NCBI RefSeq assembly: GCF_000002865.3
Contig: NW_001865085.1
Span: 136,345-200,344, forward strand
DNA length: 64,000 bases
Direction: 5' to 3'
From: Monosiga brevicollis MX1
Taxonomy: Eukaryota > Opisthokonta > Choanoflagellata > Craspedida > Salpingoecidae
In this document: positions 1-11,235 of the stretch, piece by piece
Layout: every line of letters begins with the position of its first letter
Numbering within the stretch: the stretch's first letter is position 1
The notes under the pieces: model-generated
What the model was told of the DNA's origin: nothing
Database searches by the model: none
Seen by the model: only the letters and a program-made list of their open reading frames with translations
Translations under genes and position numbers: made by a program

Positions 1-216
1 ACACTGGCGCAGGAGTTGGGTCGCTTTGCGTTGGACAGCGCTATTCGCGTGTACAGCTTGACGCGGCCACGCAAGCTTCCCACTCCTTTCTCCTTTGTAT
101 TGCTTCGAGTCACAGCCAGTGCCTATCACGAGACTGTTATTTGTGCGGACTCGCAAGTGGAGTTGGAGCAGTGGTTTGGGCATTGCACGGTCCTGAACCA
201 GGCTAACTTGCAATAG
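1..216 (+). CDS. 3' end of a gene with a PH-like C-terminus (partial)
   Basis: Frame 1 is open from the first base of the window to a TAG at 214-216, so this is the last exon, or part of it, of a gene that starts to the left. The visible 71 residues end in a pattern typical of the last strands and helix of a pleckstrin homology domain: a hydrophobic FSFVLL strand, a short turn, a strand running into VICADS, then an amphipathic helix with E-Q-W in the place of the conserved PH tryptophan. Membrane phosphoinositide binding would follow if it is a PH domain, but less than half the domain is visible. There is no other context to name the gene. Confidence 0.5.
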   Translation, partial: TLAQELGRFALDSAIRVYSLTRPRKLPTPFSFVLLRVTASAYHETVICADSQVELEQWFGHCTVLNQANLQ

Positions 217-657
217 CCCTCGTGACTGGTCTCAGCCAAGTTGCCGCTTTGACTTGAACAAACCTTGATTGCTTGACAAGAAGAAGGTTGCAAGGCGAAG
301 ACCATGTGTGTCTGTGTGTGTGTAGTGAATCTTGTTCGTATCCCAATCCATCTATCCCAGACACTTCTGATCTTGACCTCCTCCCAACTGTTGGTGGACT
401 GTAACAGGTTTTTTGTTTTTTTGTTTTTTTCGTTCTTTCAATCCTTTCTATTTTTTTTTTTTTTTAAAAACAGCTCCTTGTGTCTGCTTGTACTCGTGTA
501 TGGGTTTGAGTTGTAGCAGCATTCCGGCGACGAATTGACAACAGCCAGTTGAAGAACACGTTGACATGCTCATGGATCCAATTGATGTTGTCATGCCGTT
601 GCATTGCACAGCACAAAAAAGAAAAGAGGTTGGAGCAGTAAGAAGACTGCAGAGGCC
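217..657. other. Intergenic, 3' UTRs of convergent genes
   Basis: This stretch lies between two converging genes. It holds a short TG run near 306-324 and T-rich tracts near 411-466, with no coding exon that I can support. Confidence 0.6.
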
Positions 658-1744
658 TCAGGCCTGTTGGGTCTGAATGATACCCGCGAGCAGATCGCGC
701 ATCTCTTGAAGCTGTGAGACAGGCAGGTCAAGCGGTGAAGCAGCGTGGGCAGATGCCAGCTGAACCTCGGCCAGCTTGAGGTGTTCCTGCCCGATGCGAT
801 TGCCAGAACGATGCGGGTGAGGGAGCGGGTTTTGCAACCACGGCGAGTGAGGTCGTTTGGGCACGCACCTGGGCCAGGCCAAGGTCATTGAACTGCAGAG
901 CCAAGGCAGCTTGGCACAAATCGGCAGCCACGGCAAAAGTAATGTCGTATTCCGGAGCTTCGCCGTCACTAAGCATTTGTCTGAGTTGAAAAAGGATGCG
1001 ACGCCCCGCAGTGCGCTCGTACGGCTCGAGGTCCTGCCAAGCGACTTTTTCAGGCTCGAAATGGCTTTGAAGGTGAGCAAACCACACGGCAACAGATTGC
1101 CGTGCATACGTCTGCGTGGGACCAGGTGGTGGCACGAAGTGGTGAGCAAGCAGCGTGGATTAGGAAGATGCACCGAGCGCGCCACACTGACCAAGCCTCG
1201 CGAATAATCCTGGAGACGATCGATGAAGAGAGAGGCCATGGGAAAGTAGGCCAAGGCGACTGCAATGCTATCGTTGCCCGATGCCAGGGAAGCATGGTAA
1301 ATGTCTTCGGCCATGTGGGTCAGGGCCTCGGCCGTGAGTCCTCGGGCCAGATACACGGCGGCCAAGCTGCGATGAAGCTGGGCACGGTGATCGGCCCCCA
1401 CGGTGCCTTGGGTCTTGAGAGCATTCCAGTGAGCCTGCGTCAGGCTTTTCTCCGCCGTGTCAATATCGCCAATAGCTGCGCGCAGCACCAAAGGCAACGA
1501 GATGAGGTCCCCCTTGTCCGGGACAGACAGGCGCCATGGCCAGCTGGGTTCGGCACAACATACCCAGCGCTGCCTCGCCAAAGATGAGCAGAACCTGGAA
1601 CCGCAGCAAATCGCTGAGCTGCGGATGGGCCTGCGCCAATTGCTGGGCCTGCGTGGCAAGCCGCAGACCCTCCTCGTCCCGCTCCCGCGCGAGCTCATCT
1701 CTCGCCGCCAGCAGCAACTGTGTAATCTTCTCCTCAGTCGTCAT
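658..1744 (-). CDS. ZMYND12-like TPR protein, 4 exons, without the MYND finger
   Basis: Four exons join in frame: 1744-1564, 1475-1192, 1111-869 and 786-658, giving about 278 aa. Introns are 80-88 nt with GT-AG ends and all junction phases agree. The product resembles animal ZMYND12, a TPR-type protein of the ciliary axoneme linked to TTC29: a helical pair ending GEAALG followed by AEKSLTQAHW, a LHRSLAAVYLA helix, a DIYHASLASG segment, a YFPMASLF helix and a W-x-A-H-L helix. Animal ZMYND12 begins with a MYND zinc finger. None is visible here: the first ATG (1744) opens straight into the first helix (MTTEEKITQLL), and no Cys-rich exon was found upstream. An overlooked 5' exon remains possible. 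The gene converges on the left-edge gene. Confidence 0.72.
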
Positions 1745-1888
1745 GTCGGTGATCGCCGTCCTCACCAAGACACCCCCAGTCCCTCAAGGCGATTCCTCCC
1801 CTCCCCCTCCTCAACCTGGTCACACCCACCCCCCTCCAATACAGGCACACGGCAAGTCTAACGCGGATTGCGATCACGACCTCGACAG

Positions 1889-1934
<46 letters not shown>

Positions 1935-2694
1935 CGCGCGTAAGTTGTTCAGAGAAAATTCAGAGAGAGAGAGAATTCAGAGAACGTGAGAGAGAAAGAG
2001 AGGAAGAGAATGGACAAGCACAGAGAAAGGTTTGAAAAGAAGAAGAGTTCAGCAAAAAAAAGCAAGCTCAAAGCAGAGAAAGAGTACAGAGAGAGAAAAA
2101 GTTCAGAGGGACAGAGTGTAAAAGTTTCACAAACAGAGACAGAGACGTTGAAAGAGAGGTTTAAATGCGTTGTCAAGCAAATGTACAAACAAACGTCTGA
2201 CAATAATAATCTGACAACCGGCTGGCCCGAGCTGGGAGCTGGGGACTGGGGACTTAACTGAACTGGGGCTGTAGCTGGGGCTGGGGAGGAGTGAACGAGA
2301 CGAGGGTTGATTAAAAAGGACGCAGGGTCAAACAGCTGGGACATGCCGACTGGTAAACGGGTTGATCAAAAAAGACACGCAAGAGAAGAGTCGCCAAAGC
2401 TACTGAAAAGCTGGAAAGGACGCGGCTTGGTCAAAGAAAACGACGAGAAAATCGGGTCTGGCGCAGAGGTGCTCATCACGCCAGCGTGTCAAGACAAGAG
2501 GCAAAGCAACGCGTCAGCAGTTTAGCTTGGAACCAGAAAGACAATTTGGTTTATTGCGCACCAGCTCCTTGTGCGTCTTGACCCTATTCAGATCCAAACA
2601 AAAAAGGGGGTCAAAGGGATCAAAGGGTTGAGAGTGAGTGCTCGCGGGCGGTGAATGCCGATTGCGCGTGACGCAAGGGTCAACCGGCGAGATT
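1745..2694. other. Intergenic with GA-rich tract
   Basis: C-rich sequence (1770-1850) is followed by a pure GA run at about 1891-1928 and an imperfect GA-rich stretch to about 2160. ORFs here are low-complexity products of the repeat. The interval contains the ZMYND12-like promoter and the 3' side of the MORN gene. Confidence 0.6.
1891..1928. repeat. (GA)n microsatellite
   Basis: Uninterrupted GA dinucleotides, followed by interrupted GA-rich sequence. Confidence 0.95.
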
Positions 2695-4384
2695 TCAGAT
2701 GAAAGAGAGACAACTGACCACGGCAGCGCGTTGGGCCTCGAGAACCTTGAGAAGAGCGAGTTCCCAGCCAAAAGCATGAGAGCCAGGCCCCAGGTATGCG
2801 GCAAAACGTTCCTCCACCTTCAAAGTTTGTTGATGCCCATCGGGCCATGTCATAGTGCCACCTAAATGCAGGGGGGAAGGCAGGATACAGATGTGAGTGA
2901 GGAGGCAGTGACAAGAAGGGGCCTCACAGTGCAAGAAGGAGTGTGTCACACAAGCACGAAACACCGTACCTTCCAGGGGTCGGCCGTTGTCAAACTCCCC
3001 ATCAAATACGAGTGAGCCTTTCTCTGTTTCAAAGGTGAGCTTGCCACGGCCATGGCGTTTGTCGTTCTAGAAAGAAGGAAAAAAAGGGGGAAACGAGGAA
3101 AATCAAGTTGAACGTCGAGACAAGGCCGAGCCACAGCAAACAGCAACAATGGGGCTGGCATCTGGCCGCACCTTCCACAGTCCATCGTATGTAAACGGAG
3201 GGAGGCCCGCGCGCTTGCTCTTGAGAACGCCTGGACCTTGCCGATTATCAGAAACAAAGGCGCCTTCAAAATGCGATCCATCTGGCAAGGTCAGCTTGCC
3301 TTGACCATGGGGCTTGCCGCCAACAAACTGTCAAAGGTGGTATGCAGAAACTTGAGTCAGAAGAAGCCCATCCCCCCTTGATCGCGATAAACACAGCCTG
3401 TGGGCAATGTTGAAAGGAAGCATTGGACGAACCTCGCCTTCATAGGCACGGCCATCCGGTACAGACATGACGCCGGGGCCTTCCAGAGCCCCCTTGACAA
3501 AGTTGCCCTTGACTAGTAGATGAGCGCCTGAAGTGCGATCATGTGAATGGGTGGGGTCAGCGAGAACAAGATAGGTGTGTACTGAGCGGTGAGAAGAGCT
3601 GGAAGAAGACGCGCCTTTGAGTTCGCCGGGCCCTTCAAAGAGGCCGTTGGCAAAGCCGCCCGTGTACACGTTGCCGTGAGCGTAGGTGAGTGTGCCGCGG
3701 CCGTGCTGCTGGCCATTCTTGAACTCGCCTAGGATGGCCGGTATTACGGCTGTGAGTGGCGGTTGTGTCCATGTGGAACCACGGGCGCCGAAGGTGTTTC
3801 GGCGGCAAGAGCAAAGAAGAAATGAAAAACAGGCGTACCCTCATATTTGGACCCATCCGCCAGGACGAGAACACCAACGCCTTCTTGCTTGTCGTTCTAT
3901 AGTATAGCGGGTCACAAACCGAGACGGCACCACGCATTTGGGTGAGCGCGGGATCGTCTTGGCGGGGTGGGGGCGGTATCGCAACAGATCGGACCTTGAA
4001 GGGGCCTTTGTAGTGACTTCCATCGGGGAGTGTGAGTTGGCCTTGACCCTCGCGAATGCCGGCGTTGTAGGAGCCCGTGTAGGAGGAGCCGTCGGCATAC
4101 TTGAAGGCGCCTTGGCCGTGCATTTTGTTGTTTTGAAACTCGCCGTCAAAAGTACCCGCCTTGGTGGTCAAGGTACCGCGGCCGTGAAACTGACCGAGCT
4201 GAAACTGGCCCTTGTAACGCAGGCCATCTGCGCCGACCAGCTCGCCGGCGCCATGAAATTTGCCATCTTGCCAGCCACCAATATAGCTGTTGCCGTTTTC
4301 CAACCGCACCGCTGAACGGCCATCCGAGTAGGTATCAATCACCGATCGCCGGCGGGTCATGGTGCTACTCACGGGTTGACTCAT
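2695..4384 (-). CDS. MORN-repeat protein, about 12 MORN motifs
   Basis: The ATG at 4384 opens a protein made almost entirely of MORN repeats (Y-x-G-x-F/W...G-x-G-x-L/F...DG). Exons are 4384-3995, 3896-3839, 3728-3433, 3327-3172, 3066-2970 and 2861-2695. All join in frame, with introns of about 100 nt, giving 387 aa. The 3728-3433 exon probably contains a further 87-nt GC-AG intron (3614-3528): it is in frame, it interrupts the regular repeat with a Ser/His-rich stretch, and removing it leaves about 358 aa. I count about twelve repeats, followed by a tail of roughly 45 residues. MORN arrays bind membranes or scaffold cytoskeletal and ciliary structures. Length and composition recall animal MORN1 or radial-spoke MORN proteins, but orthology cannot be settled by eye. 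No catalytic domain is attached. Confidence 0.85.
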
Positions 4385-4778
4385 GTTGCCGGTTCTCTTC
4401 CTGACCCGTCAGCACCAGAAAAAGGAGCAGCAGAGAACGAAAAAAAGCTGGTAGTGCAGGCGCTTGGCTGAGTGCACAGGAACAGCCGCACAGCCCGCAC
4501 GTCCTTGGTTCAAGCAGCAAGCACCAAAACCCCTGCTACCCAACCCTTGCAAGGTCGACACGAGCAATCGTTGGCGCACCGCCTCCAGCACCTCCAGCAC
4601 CCAATAATGGTTGCACACGGAGCAGCGGGCGCAGAGGAGAAGAAGAGAGGAGAGGCACTTGAGAAAAGGCCAGTGGACGAGGGAGTAGAGAAGAGGGAAG
4701 AGGGAGGAGGAGGGAAGGAAACGCCGCAGCGACGCGCGCGACACCAGCTACAGGTCGACGGCGACCGAGCGCGCGACC

Positions 4779-4812
<34 letters not shown>

Positions 4813-5127
4813 TTCACTGTTCAGGGTTCAGACGAGCCAGTTCCTCCCCCTACGCAAACATTAAAAGTAACTGCAGATACTGCCGTTGATAACATTACCA
4901 AATCTGCATCAATTGTATAGATGGATACATTAACCTTCTATTGGAGTTTGGTGAATGGAATGCCAAGGAGCCAAAAAATATGCACATCTACCACATGTTT
5001 ACCTACATTAAATAACGTTATAAGTGTTATAAAGTCTGCATTTACAGGTATATTTTATACATTAACTACTTAAACCTTCTGGCTACTATCATTTGTCAGA
5101 CAATTTGTGTCTGTGCGCGCGCTCGGA
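4385..5127. other. Divergent intergenic region with GA run and AT-rich island
   Basis: This 0.74 kb lies between the divergently transcribed MORN and SNAPC1-like genes. It holds a GA-rich stretch (a pure run near 4782-4808) and then, at about 4860-5095, an island much richer in A+T than its surroundings. It is probably the shared promoter region. No exon is supported. Confidence 0.55.
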
Positions 5128-6661
5128 ATGGCAGCGGTGGGCTCGATGAATGAGAGAGGAGAGGGTCGGGGTGGTGGAGCAGGGGGTCAGGGAAGAGGTC
5201 GCGGTCGAGGTCAGGGTCGGGGTCGGGATCGAGGTCGGGGCGGGTCTGGGTTGGGTGATGCAGGTGATGGCGTACGGCTGGAGGATGTTTGGAAGGCCGT
5301 GATCAGCGACTGCCTGCAGCTGATGACGACGCTCGACCTGAGCGGTGCCACGGTGACCTGGGCTGACTTTCAGCGGGGCTGGAAGCAGACCGAGCTGACC
5401 GGTTGGCATTGGGCTCATTCTTTGGGTCTGCCGCGCCCTGCTGTGAGTGGTCATTCATTGTCCCCGCCCCTGCGCCGCGCTTCGTAAAGACGCTCCCTCA
5501 TCACATGCGTGCGCCCTCTGGTGAGCTCGTAGGTTCTCGATGCCGTCACGGGCCTTTGTGTGCTCTGGATAACCGAGACGCCTTTCCCCCTCTCCCCCGT
5601 TGGTGCAGGATCTGACTTGCTCCTTGTTCCACCCGCGTCGGCTTTTTGATCTGTTCTCCGCCTTGCTCATGGCGTGGCATGCGTGCGCAGGTGCTGGGCA
5701 GTTTTACGCTCTACGCTCTCCACGCCACCTGTCCGGTCGACGATCCGATCAGGGTACGGTGCTTCGTGTATCGCTGCCCATGCCTTCCTCACCGTCACCG
5801 CCATCCTCCCCGCTCATTACGCTCAACAATGCAGGTTGATGTGACCGTCGAGCAATATCAGCACTTGCACAAGCAGTTGACTACCTTACTCGTGAGACTT
5901 TGACCGGGGCGTGTGTGCCACCCAAGCCGCCACGTCGCCTTGCTCACCGCGTTCATTCGTTTTGCAGACCGAAGGCCAGTTGGAGGCAGCGCGCGCTCTG
6001 GCAGACGTTCAGAAGGCTCGGGTGTTTCAAGTTGTGGCGGGACGTGCCCACAGTGCCAATTGGCAGCGCATGCCGTTGCGAGCCAGCAATCGGCTGTGGC
6101 TGCGCTGGCGCGAAGCTTGCAGCTCTTATCAACGCAGTGGGCAGCCATGCCTACCTGCCACCATTGCAGCGCTCGAGCACACGGCCAACCAATACCTTCA
6201 GGCGCAGAGAGCCCTGTAGGTGCCGCTTGGCCGTGGACACTCGCACTTTGAAGATGGATATGGCTGTGGGCCAAACCTGCTCCTTGCAATGCCATGACCC
6301 CAACTTGGTGTGATTGATTCGGCTGACTTGCTCTGCGCACCATGCCTCAGGGGCTTGGAACGAGACTCGGACCGAGGTGCGGGTTCAGGCCGTGCCAAGA
6401 TTATCCCGGACCGACTTCTTCAGCTCCAAACCCTGTTCCTGACCAAGCGAGCTAAACGGCAAGACGAGGTGCGTTTCGTGTTTCGGGGCAACCCCTCTCC
6501 CCTGCTCGCGACGTTTGTGTGTGTGCGTGTGAGCGTGTGTGTGTCTGTGTGTCTGTGTCTGGGTGTGTGGCATCTCCTTGTTCGCGTCTCCACTCATGAC
6601 ATGCGGGCGGGGGTGACCAACGCAGTTGCGGGAAGCCATGGCCCAGCGCACTCGTCGCTGA
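5128..6661 (+). CDS. SNAPC1: SNAPC1 (SNAP43)-like subunit of the snRNA-activating complex
   Basis: Proposed exons are 5128-5442, 5609-about 5640, 5691-5753, 5835-5891, 5968-6215, 6351-6468 and 6626-6661. An RG-repeat N-terminus leads into a helical domain. The segment LGSFTLYALHAT, followed by an exon with Y-Q-H-L-H-K-Q-L and one with ARALADVQKARVF, parallels the core of animal SNAPC1 (ALYLLYGLYNT, then a K-F-Q-Q-D-L helix and AAYIFRKLRLDRAF). SNAPC1 is part of the complex that recognises the proximal sequence element of snRNA promoters for RNA polymerases II and III. The C-terminus is basic (LTKRAKRQDE...RTRR). The junction between the second and third exons is unresolved: the frame changes at 5640-5690 but no intron longer than about 55 nt fits. 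The Arg/Gly-rich start is not typical of the animal protein. Confidence 0.65.
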
Positions 6662-7062
6662 GCGACTCGCTGCGCGCGGCCAAGCCATTGGCATGCATAG
6701 AGATGAAAAAAGTGTTGGTGGTGCTGCTGGTTGGCATCCTGAATTGAAGACTCGAGTAGGTGTGCGTGTGAGAGTTGGTCTGGTCAGCTCCTCTTGCTGG
6801 TTTTTCGGGTTAAACAACAGTTCTTCGACGTCTCTTGCCACACACGAAGATGGGCCGAGGAGAGAAGATGGGTTGGTTTCTAAGTCAAAGGCGAATGGGG
6901 TTCTAGTTGCTGCACTTTGATGCTGCATTATCGGGGAAGTGGGTTTTGTCGTGGAAGTTGATGCCTAGAAGAGGGTGTGCATGCACCGGCACATGTTGAG
7001 AAACAGCAAATAATAATGATGTGCGCCATTCGGATGAGAGCAAAGGAGCATGGTACATGCAT
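6662..7062. other. Intergenic between convergent genes
   Basis: About 400 nt between the 3' ends of the SNAPC1-like and LYRM7-like genes. I see nothing beyond short GT-rich and T-rich stretches. Confidence 0.5.
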
Positions 7063-7728
7063 TTACGCACGGAAAAGTTCGCTGTCCTGATCATCCACTT
7101 GGGCCTGCATGACGTTTTGCTCGAGGATGGCCGCAACTTCGAGACCGAGCTTGTGTGCCTGCACAATCACGTGTGTATGCGGAAGATACAGCAGAGCCAC
7201 CACCGACCAGAAGCCAAGAGACGAGCAGTATTCATGAGAGCAGACACGCGGTGGCTAATCCCTCAGAGTGCTGTCCGACACGTACAGCACGGATTTGTGC
7301 GGGATCTGTTGCGTTGCGCAGCTTGGCCAGCTCCTCTTCGATGCGTTGCCTTGACGCTACCAAGGCGCAAAGATGGGCCCCAAAAGATACCAACAAGAGA
7401 GGCCAGCAACAACAGTAAGCATGCAACCAGCAAAGGGAGCCGCCATCATGCAGCGAGAGCGGAAGCATAGCCACGAGGGCCAGAAGGTCGTTCACGCACC
7501 AGCCAGCGCCATGTCATCACCGCGAAAAGCCAAGCGGCGAGCCTTCATAAGGCGACGAAGCACGGCCATGCCTGACACGGCGTCCAGCTCAGCCTCAAGG
7601 GCCGGGTTCTCAGCCGCCTTCTTCTTCCGACGCAGCGCCATGGCGCGTACCACCGGCCGAGCCACGGTGGTGCAGGGGCCGGAGACGCGCCGCAGCATTG
7701 CGGTCGAGTCGCGCAGCAAGCTCATCAT
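7063..7728 (-). CDS. LYRM7: LYRM7/MZM1-like complex III assembly factor
   Basis: Three exons (7728-7500, 7356-7286, 7158-7063) join in frame to give 131 aa ending in TAA at 7063-7065. An Arg/Ser-rich, acid-free start (MMSLLRDSTAMLRR) looks like a mitochondrial targeting peptide. It is followed by a LYR-type helix (VLRRLMKARRLAF), a GDDMALAG turn, RIEEELAKLRNATD, and a last helix with LGLEVAAILEQNV. Order and spacing match LYRM7/MZM1, which holds the Rieske iron-sulfur protein in the matrix before its insertion into complex III. The canonical L-Y-R triplet reads L-R-R here. The human protein is 104 aa, and the extra length is the N-terminal extension. The short second exon rests on a TAG acceptor at 7357-7359. 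Confidence 0.65.
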
Positions 7729-8095
7729 GGTTGCTGGTGAGAGAGAGAGAGAATGGATGTGATGGCTGGAGGCTTGTGAGAGAGTCGGTTCGGCATGTGG
7801 GATGCATGTGAGGGTGGAATCAAGCTGTAAGCAGAGAATGAGCGCCAAGGAGCGTTTGCGGCAGAGGTACGGGGCGTCTTGATTAGAGTATCGTCGTGCA
7901 GATTTTCTGACATATAAATGGTGGTCAACTACAGTTTGCAACCATATTCTCTTGGATATGACAATAGTTACGTCTATACACATTGAGTTTATGAAGATTT
8001 TATTCGGAACGTAGAGTTAGTTGATGCAGAGCATTTTGAGGTTAATGCCGTTGCCACCCAGCCCCTTGTTTTGTTGTGCTTCTCAAACACTCACT

Positions 8096-8097
<2 letters not shown>

Positions 8098-8176
<79 letters not shown>

Positions 8177-8289
8177 CTCAAGCTCTCAAGCTCTCTCTCT
8201 CTCTCTCTCAAGCTCTCAAGCTCTCAAGCTCTCTCTCTCTCTCTCTCAAGCTCTCAAGCTCTCAAGCTCTCTCTCAAGCTCTCTCTCTC
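8098..8289. repeat. (CT)n microsatellite grading into AAGCTCTC repeats
   Basis: A pure CT run of about 75 nt changes into blocks of the 8-mer AAGCTCTC between CT runs, then runs straight into Ns. The gap was probably caused by this repeat, so its true length is unknown. Confidence 0.95.
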
Positions 8290-8458
8290 NNNNNNNNNNN
8301 NNNNNNNNNNNNNNNNNNNNNNNNNNNNNNNNNNNNNNNNNNNNNNNNNNNNNNNNNNNNNNNNNNNNNNNNNNNNNNNNNNNNNNNNNNNNNNNNNNNN
8401 NNNNNNNNNNNNNNNNNNNNNNNNNNNNNNNNNNNNNNNNNNNNNNNNNNNNNNNNNN
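8290..8458. other. Assembly gap (169 N)
   Basis: A run of N directly after the CT microsatellite. Confidence 0.99.
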
Positions 8459-8547
8459 CCTTGCTCGTTGTTGTTGTTGGGGAGAGACGTGCTGATGAGG
8501 TTGCAGGGTCGAGGCGGGGGTTGATATTGACACAGCGTCTGGCCGCG

Positions 8548-10966
8548 ATGGCGGCCACGGGCACGGTTAATGCGTACTCGAACCGCCACCGCCAGATCAA
8601 CTTGGATCGCCTGCGACAGGCAGCTGTTGAACAGCGCCAGGAGTCGCAGGAGGATGATCGTCGCCGTGCGCGCCTCCGCCATGAAGCCAAGGAACGCCTC
8701 AGGTGGGTCCCTCGCCCTGCGTGTCCTGTGTCTGGCTCCTCACGGTCGTGGACCGCGTTCTGGCCCATGGCTCACACTTCCCCGGTCAAACAAACATCTT
8801 CTCCTGTTTTGCCCATGTCCCAGGCGTCTGCAGGCCAAGCGAGAGGCATCACAGCAGGCGACCGAGCACAAGCGGCAGGCTCAACTGGCCGCCCGTCGGC
8901 AAGAAATTCAAGACACCAACCATGCCTACCTTCACCACAACGCCGCCCGCCGTCACACGAGTGTCGGTGACCAACACCAATCCCATCCCCACGACACAGC
9001 CGACGGCAGCGACCACGACTGGGCCCAAGCGCGGTCTTACCATCACCCCCCTCCCGTGCATAGAGCCCCCTCCCCCAGCTTGCAGGGGCCCTTTCCGCAA
9101 CGCCGAGTACCTGGCGCCGCCGTTGAAAAGAACATGGCCCGCGACGATGCGCACCGTGATGCCGTCCTCAGCGATGCCTACTCACTCCTGGCCCAATTTC
9201 GCCAACACCCGCCCGACGCTGGGCCACCGCCCCCAGAGGGCCCCTACTCCTATCCCGCTGGTCTTGCCGTTTTTCGTGGCCCCTCTGAGGAGGATATTCA
9301 GCGCGTGTGGAACTCCATTCGTGACATGACCCACCAGAACAGACCCGCCTACACCAATCATGACCACTTGTCCCGACCGAGTCAGAGCCGCGGCTCCCAC
9401 CGCCGACACCACTTTTCTCGTGAGGCTCCCGCCACCTATGCCGCCAACGCACACCCATATCCCAGCTCGCAGGCTTCCAATGACTCCCCACCGCAACCTG
9501 GCCAGTACTACGGCAAACTTCATACCCGCTCCTCGTCTCAGGGAGCTGTTGCCCCACCCCCACAGGGCCCGCCGCCCCGCCATGAGCGCCCCTCCCTCCG
9601 CACCCACCAAGACCCTCGCCACGCCGAATCCCACTCAAACATGGCTCACGCGCAGAACAAGGCTTGGTCTCGTCCCGCCGCACAACCCTATAATCACTAC
9701 CAAAACAGCGGTGATGCAGACAGCATCGAGGGGGCCCACGCCCCTCATCCGGCGGCCCACGCGCCGCATCTCGCCCGGACCTACTCCAACTCCTCCCGTG
9801 CCTCCTTGCTCGACTCGATTGACAGCATGGATTCCCTGCACGACAACCCCTCGCCCCCACCCCTGGCAGCCTCGCTCAACTATGTGGCTCGAGGCCGCCG
9901 AATGCCTGACACCGTGGCTCGACCCCACCATGAACACGCTGCCAGCCCTCTGCCGCCCCATGACCACACCCTCGCTGACCCCCACCCTGACCACATGCTC
10001 GTCTTGCGCAATTCCACCAGTACCCGCCGGGCTGTCCCGTTTACAAAGCCCGCTCGCGTGCAACGCAGCCCCGCAGGTTCGCCCACCCCGCTGAGCATGT
10101 CTCGCGACCCGGACAGCTCCATCGCTGCCGCCGCTGCCGCCGCTCTACAATCTTCCTCCGAAAGTTTGGACGAGTTCCTCAAACTCGAAAAGGCTGCCGC
10201 CCAACACAAGAGTCCCCGCCCCGCCCCAGTGCAGAATCAAGCCCAGGGACCGCCGCAACACCCCAGATCCAGATACCCGAATCCAGCCAAGAGTAAAGAG
10301 CCCAAGCACCCCCCGGCATCAAACGCAAACAGTGCCGCTCAACACCCAGATTCCGGGCCCTCGCGCCTGCCCCGCCCGCCAGCCAGCGCCTCCACGTCAC
10401 ATGGTGGATCCGCGGCCTCGCATTACACCCGTCACCGCCAAGTGCGCTCGCGCCCCCGTGCGGATCCTTCCTCTGCTGCAGCAACCGTTACACAGCAGCC
10501 TGCAACGAGTGGACCGTCAAAAATGCCGTCAGCCTCGACTGTGCGTTCGCACACCGCAGCGGCAGCCCCTAGCGTGGCACCCAAGGTCCGAAATTCCATT
10601 GATGAGCGTTTGTTGATGCTTCGCCATCAAGAATCTCAACTTTCCTCGGAGGTAGACGCCCTAAACGGGCGACTTGGTCAGCTGGAAGCAGGTCGCCGCC
10701 TCATCTCCGAAGAAGAGGCCGCCGCTGCTGCCGCCACCACGGCAGACGCAAATGCCCCCTCAGGCCAAGGCAGCATGGCCTCGACTCGCCGCCGCGTGCC
10801 CGAACCACCCAAGCGGCGTCGCCCGCAACCGCCCGCATCGGTCACCGACGCTGCCAGTGCCAGCTCGGCAATGCTTTTGGCCAACTCCAAACCGCGCAAG
10901 CGGCGTCCTTTTAAGCGCTATGTTCGCGCCGAAGGCTACTCGCAGCGTCACACGGGAACGATGTGA
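8548..10966 (+). CDS. Large coiled-coil and disordered protein, function unknown
   Basis: The ATG at 8548 and a GT-AG intron at 8703-8822 (phase 2, restoring an Arg codon) give a protein of about 765 aa ending at 10964-10966. Residues 15-100 are a highly charged Arg/Glu/Gln helix, probably a coiled coil (INLDRLRQAAVEQRQ). The next 500 or so residues are low-complexity Pro, His, Ser and Ala and look disordered. Near the C-terminus a second helix (ERLLMLRHQESQLSSEV) leads to a poly-Ala/Glu stretch and a basic tail (PPKRRRP, KPRKRRPFKR) that could be a nuclear signal. The layout recalls centrosomal or cytoskeletal scaffolds, but I cannot assign it to a family. Confidence 0.7.
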
Positions 10967-11156
10967 GTCGATCGATCATCATTGGGCGTTGGCCCACGTT
11001 ACACAATGTGCTCCAGGGCTTGCACTTTTTTTTCCACATCTCGATGTTGAGTCACGAGTTAAGAGTTACGAGGCTGTGCCTCTTTTGTGCCACCGGCTGT
11101 TGACGCTGAGCGTCCTGTTGAATCAGGCCCCATGTATGTATGTGTGTTTATGTGTT

Positions 11157-11235
<79 letters not shown>

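Larger units (their letters stand above)
7729..8547. other. Divergent intergenic region with CT microsatellite and gap
   Basis: Holds the LYRM7-like 5' flank, an AT-rich stretch (about 7900-8030), a long CT microsatellite with an embedded 8-bp AAGCTCTC variant, and an assembly gap. It probably contains promoters for the divergent LYRM7-like and downstream coiled-coil genes. Confidence 0.6.

Noticed and set aside
4861-5095. AT-rich island considered as a transposon remnant
   Set aside because: No terminal inverted repeats, target-site duplication or second copy seen in the window; similar AT-rich islands occur at several intergenic sites.
8021-8533. Leu/Ser-rich ORFs over the CT microsatellite and gap
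   Set aside because: They are translations of dinucleotide repeats and Ns.
9168-9860. Long antisense ORFs opposite the disordered protein
   Set aside because: GC-rich, low-complexity coding DNA leaves antisense frames open; the sense strand has the consistent intron and coiled coil.
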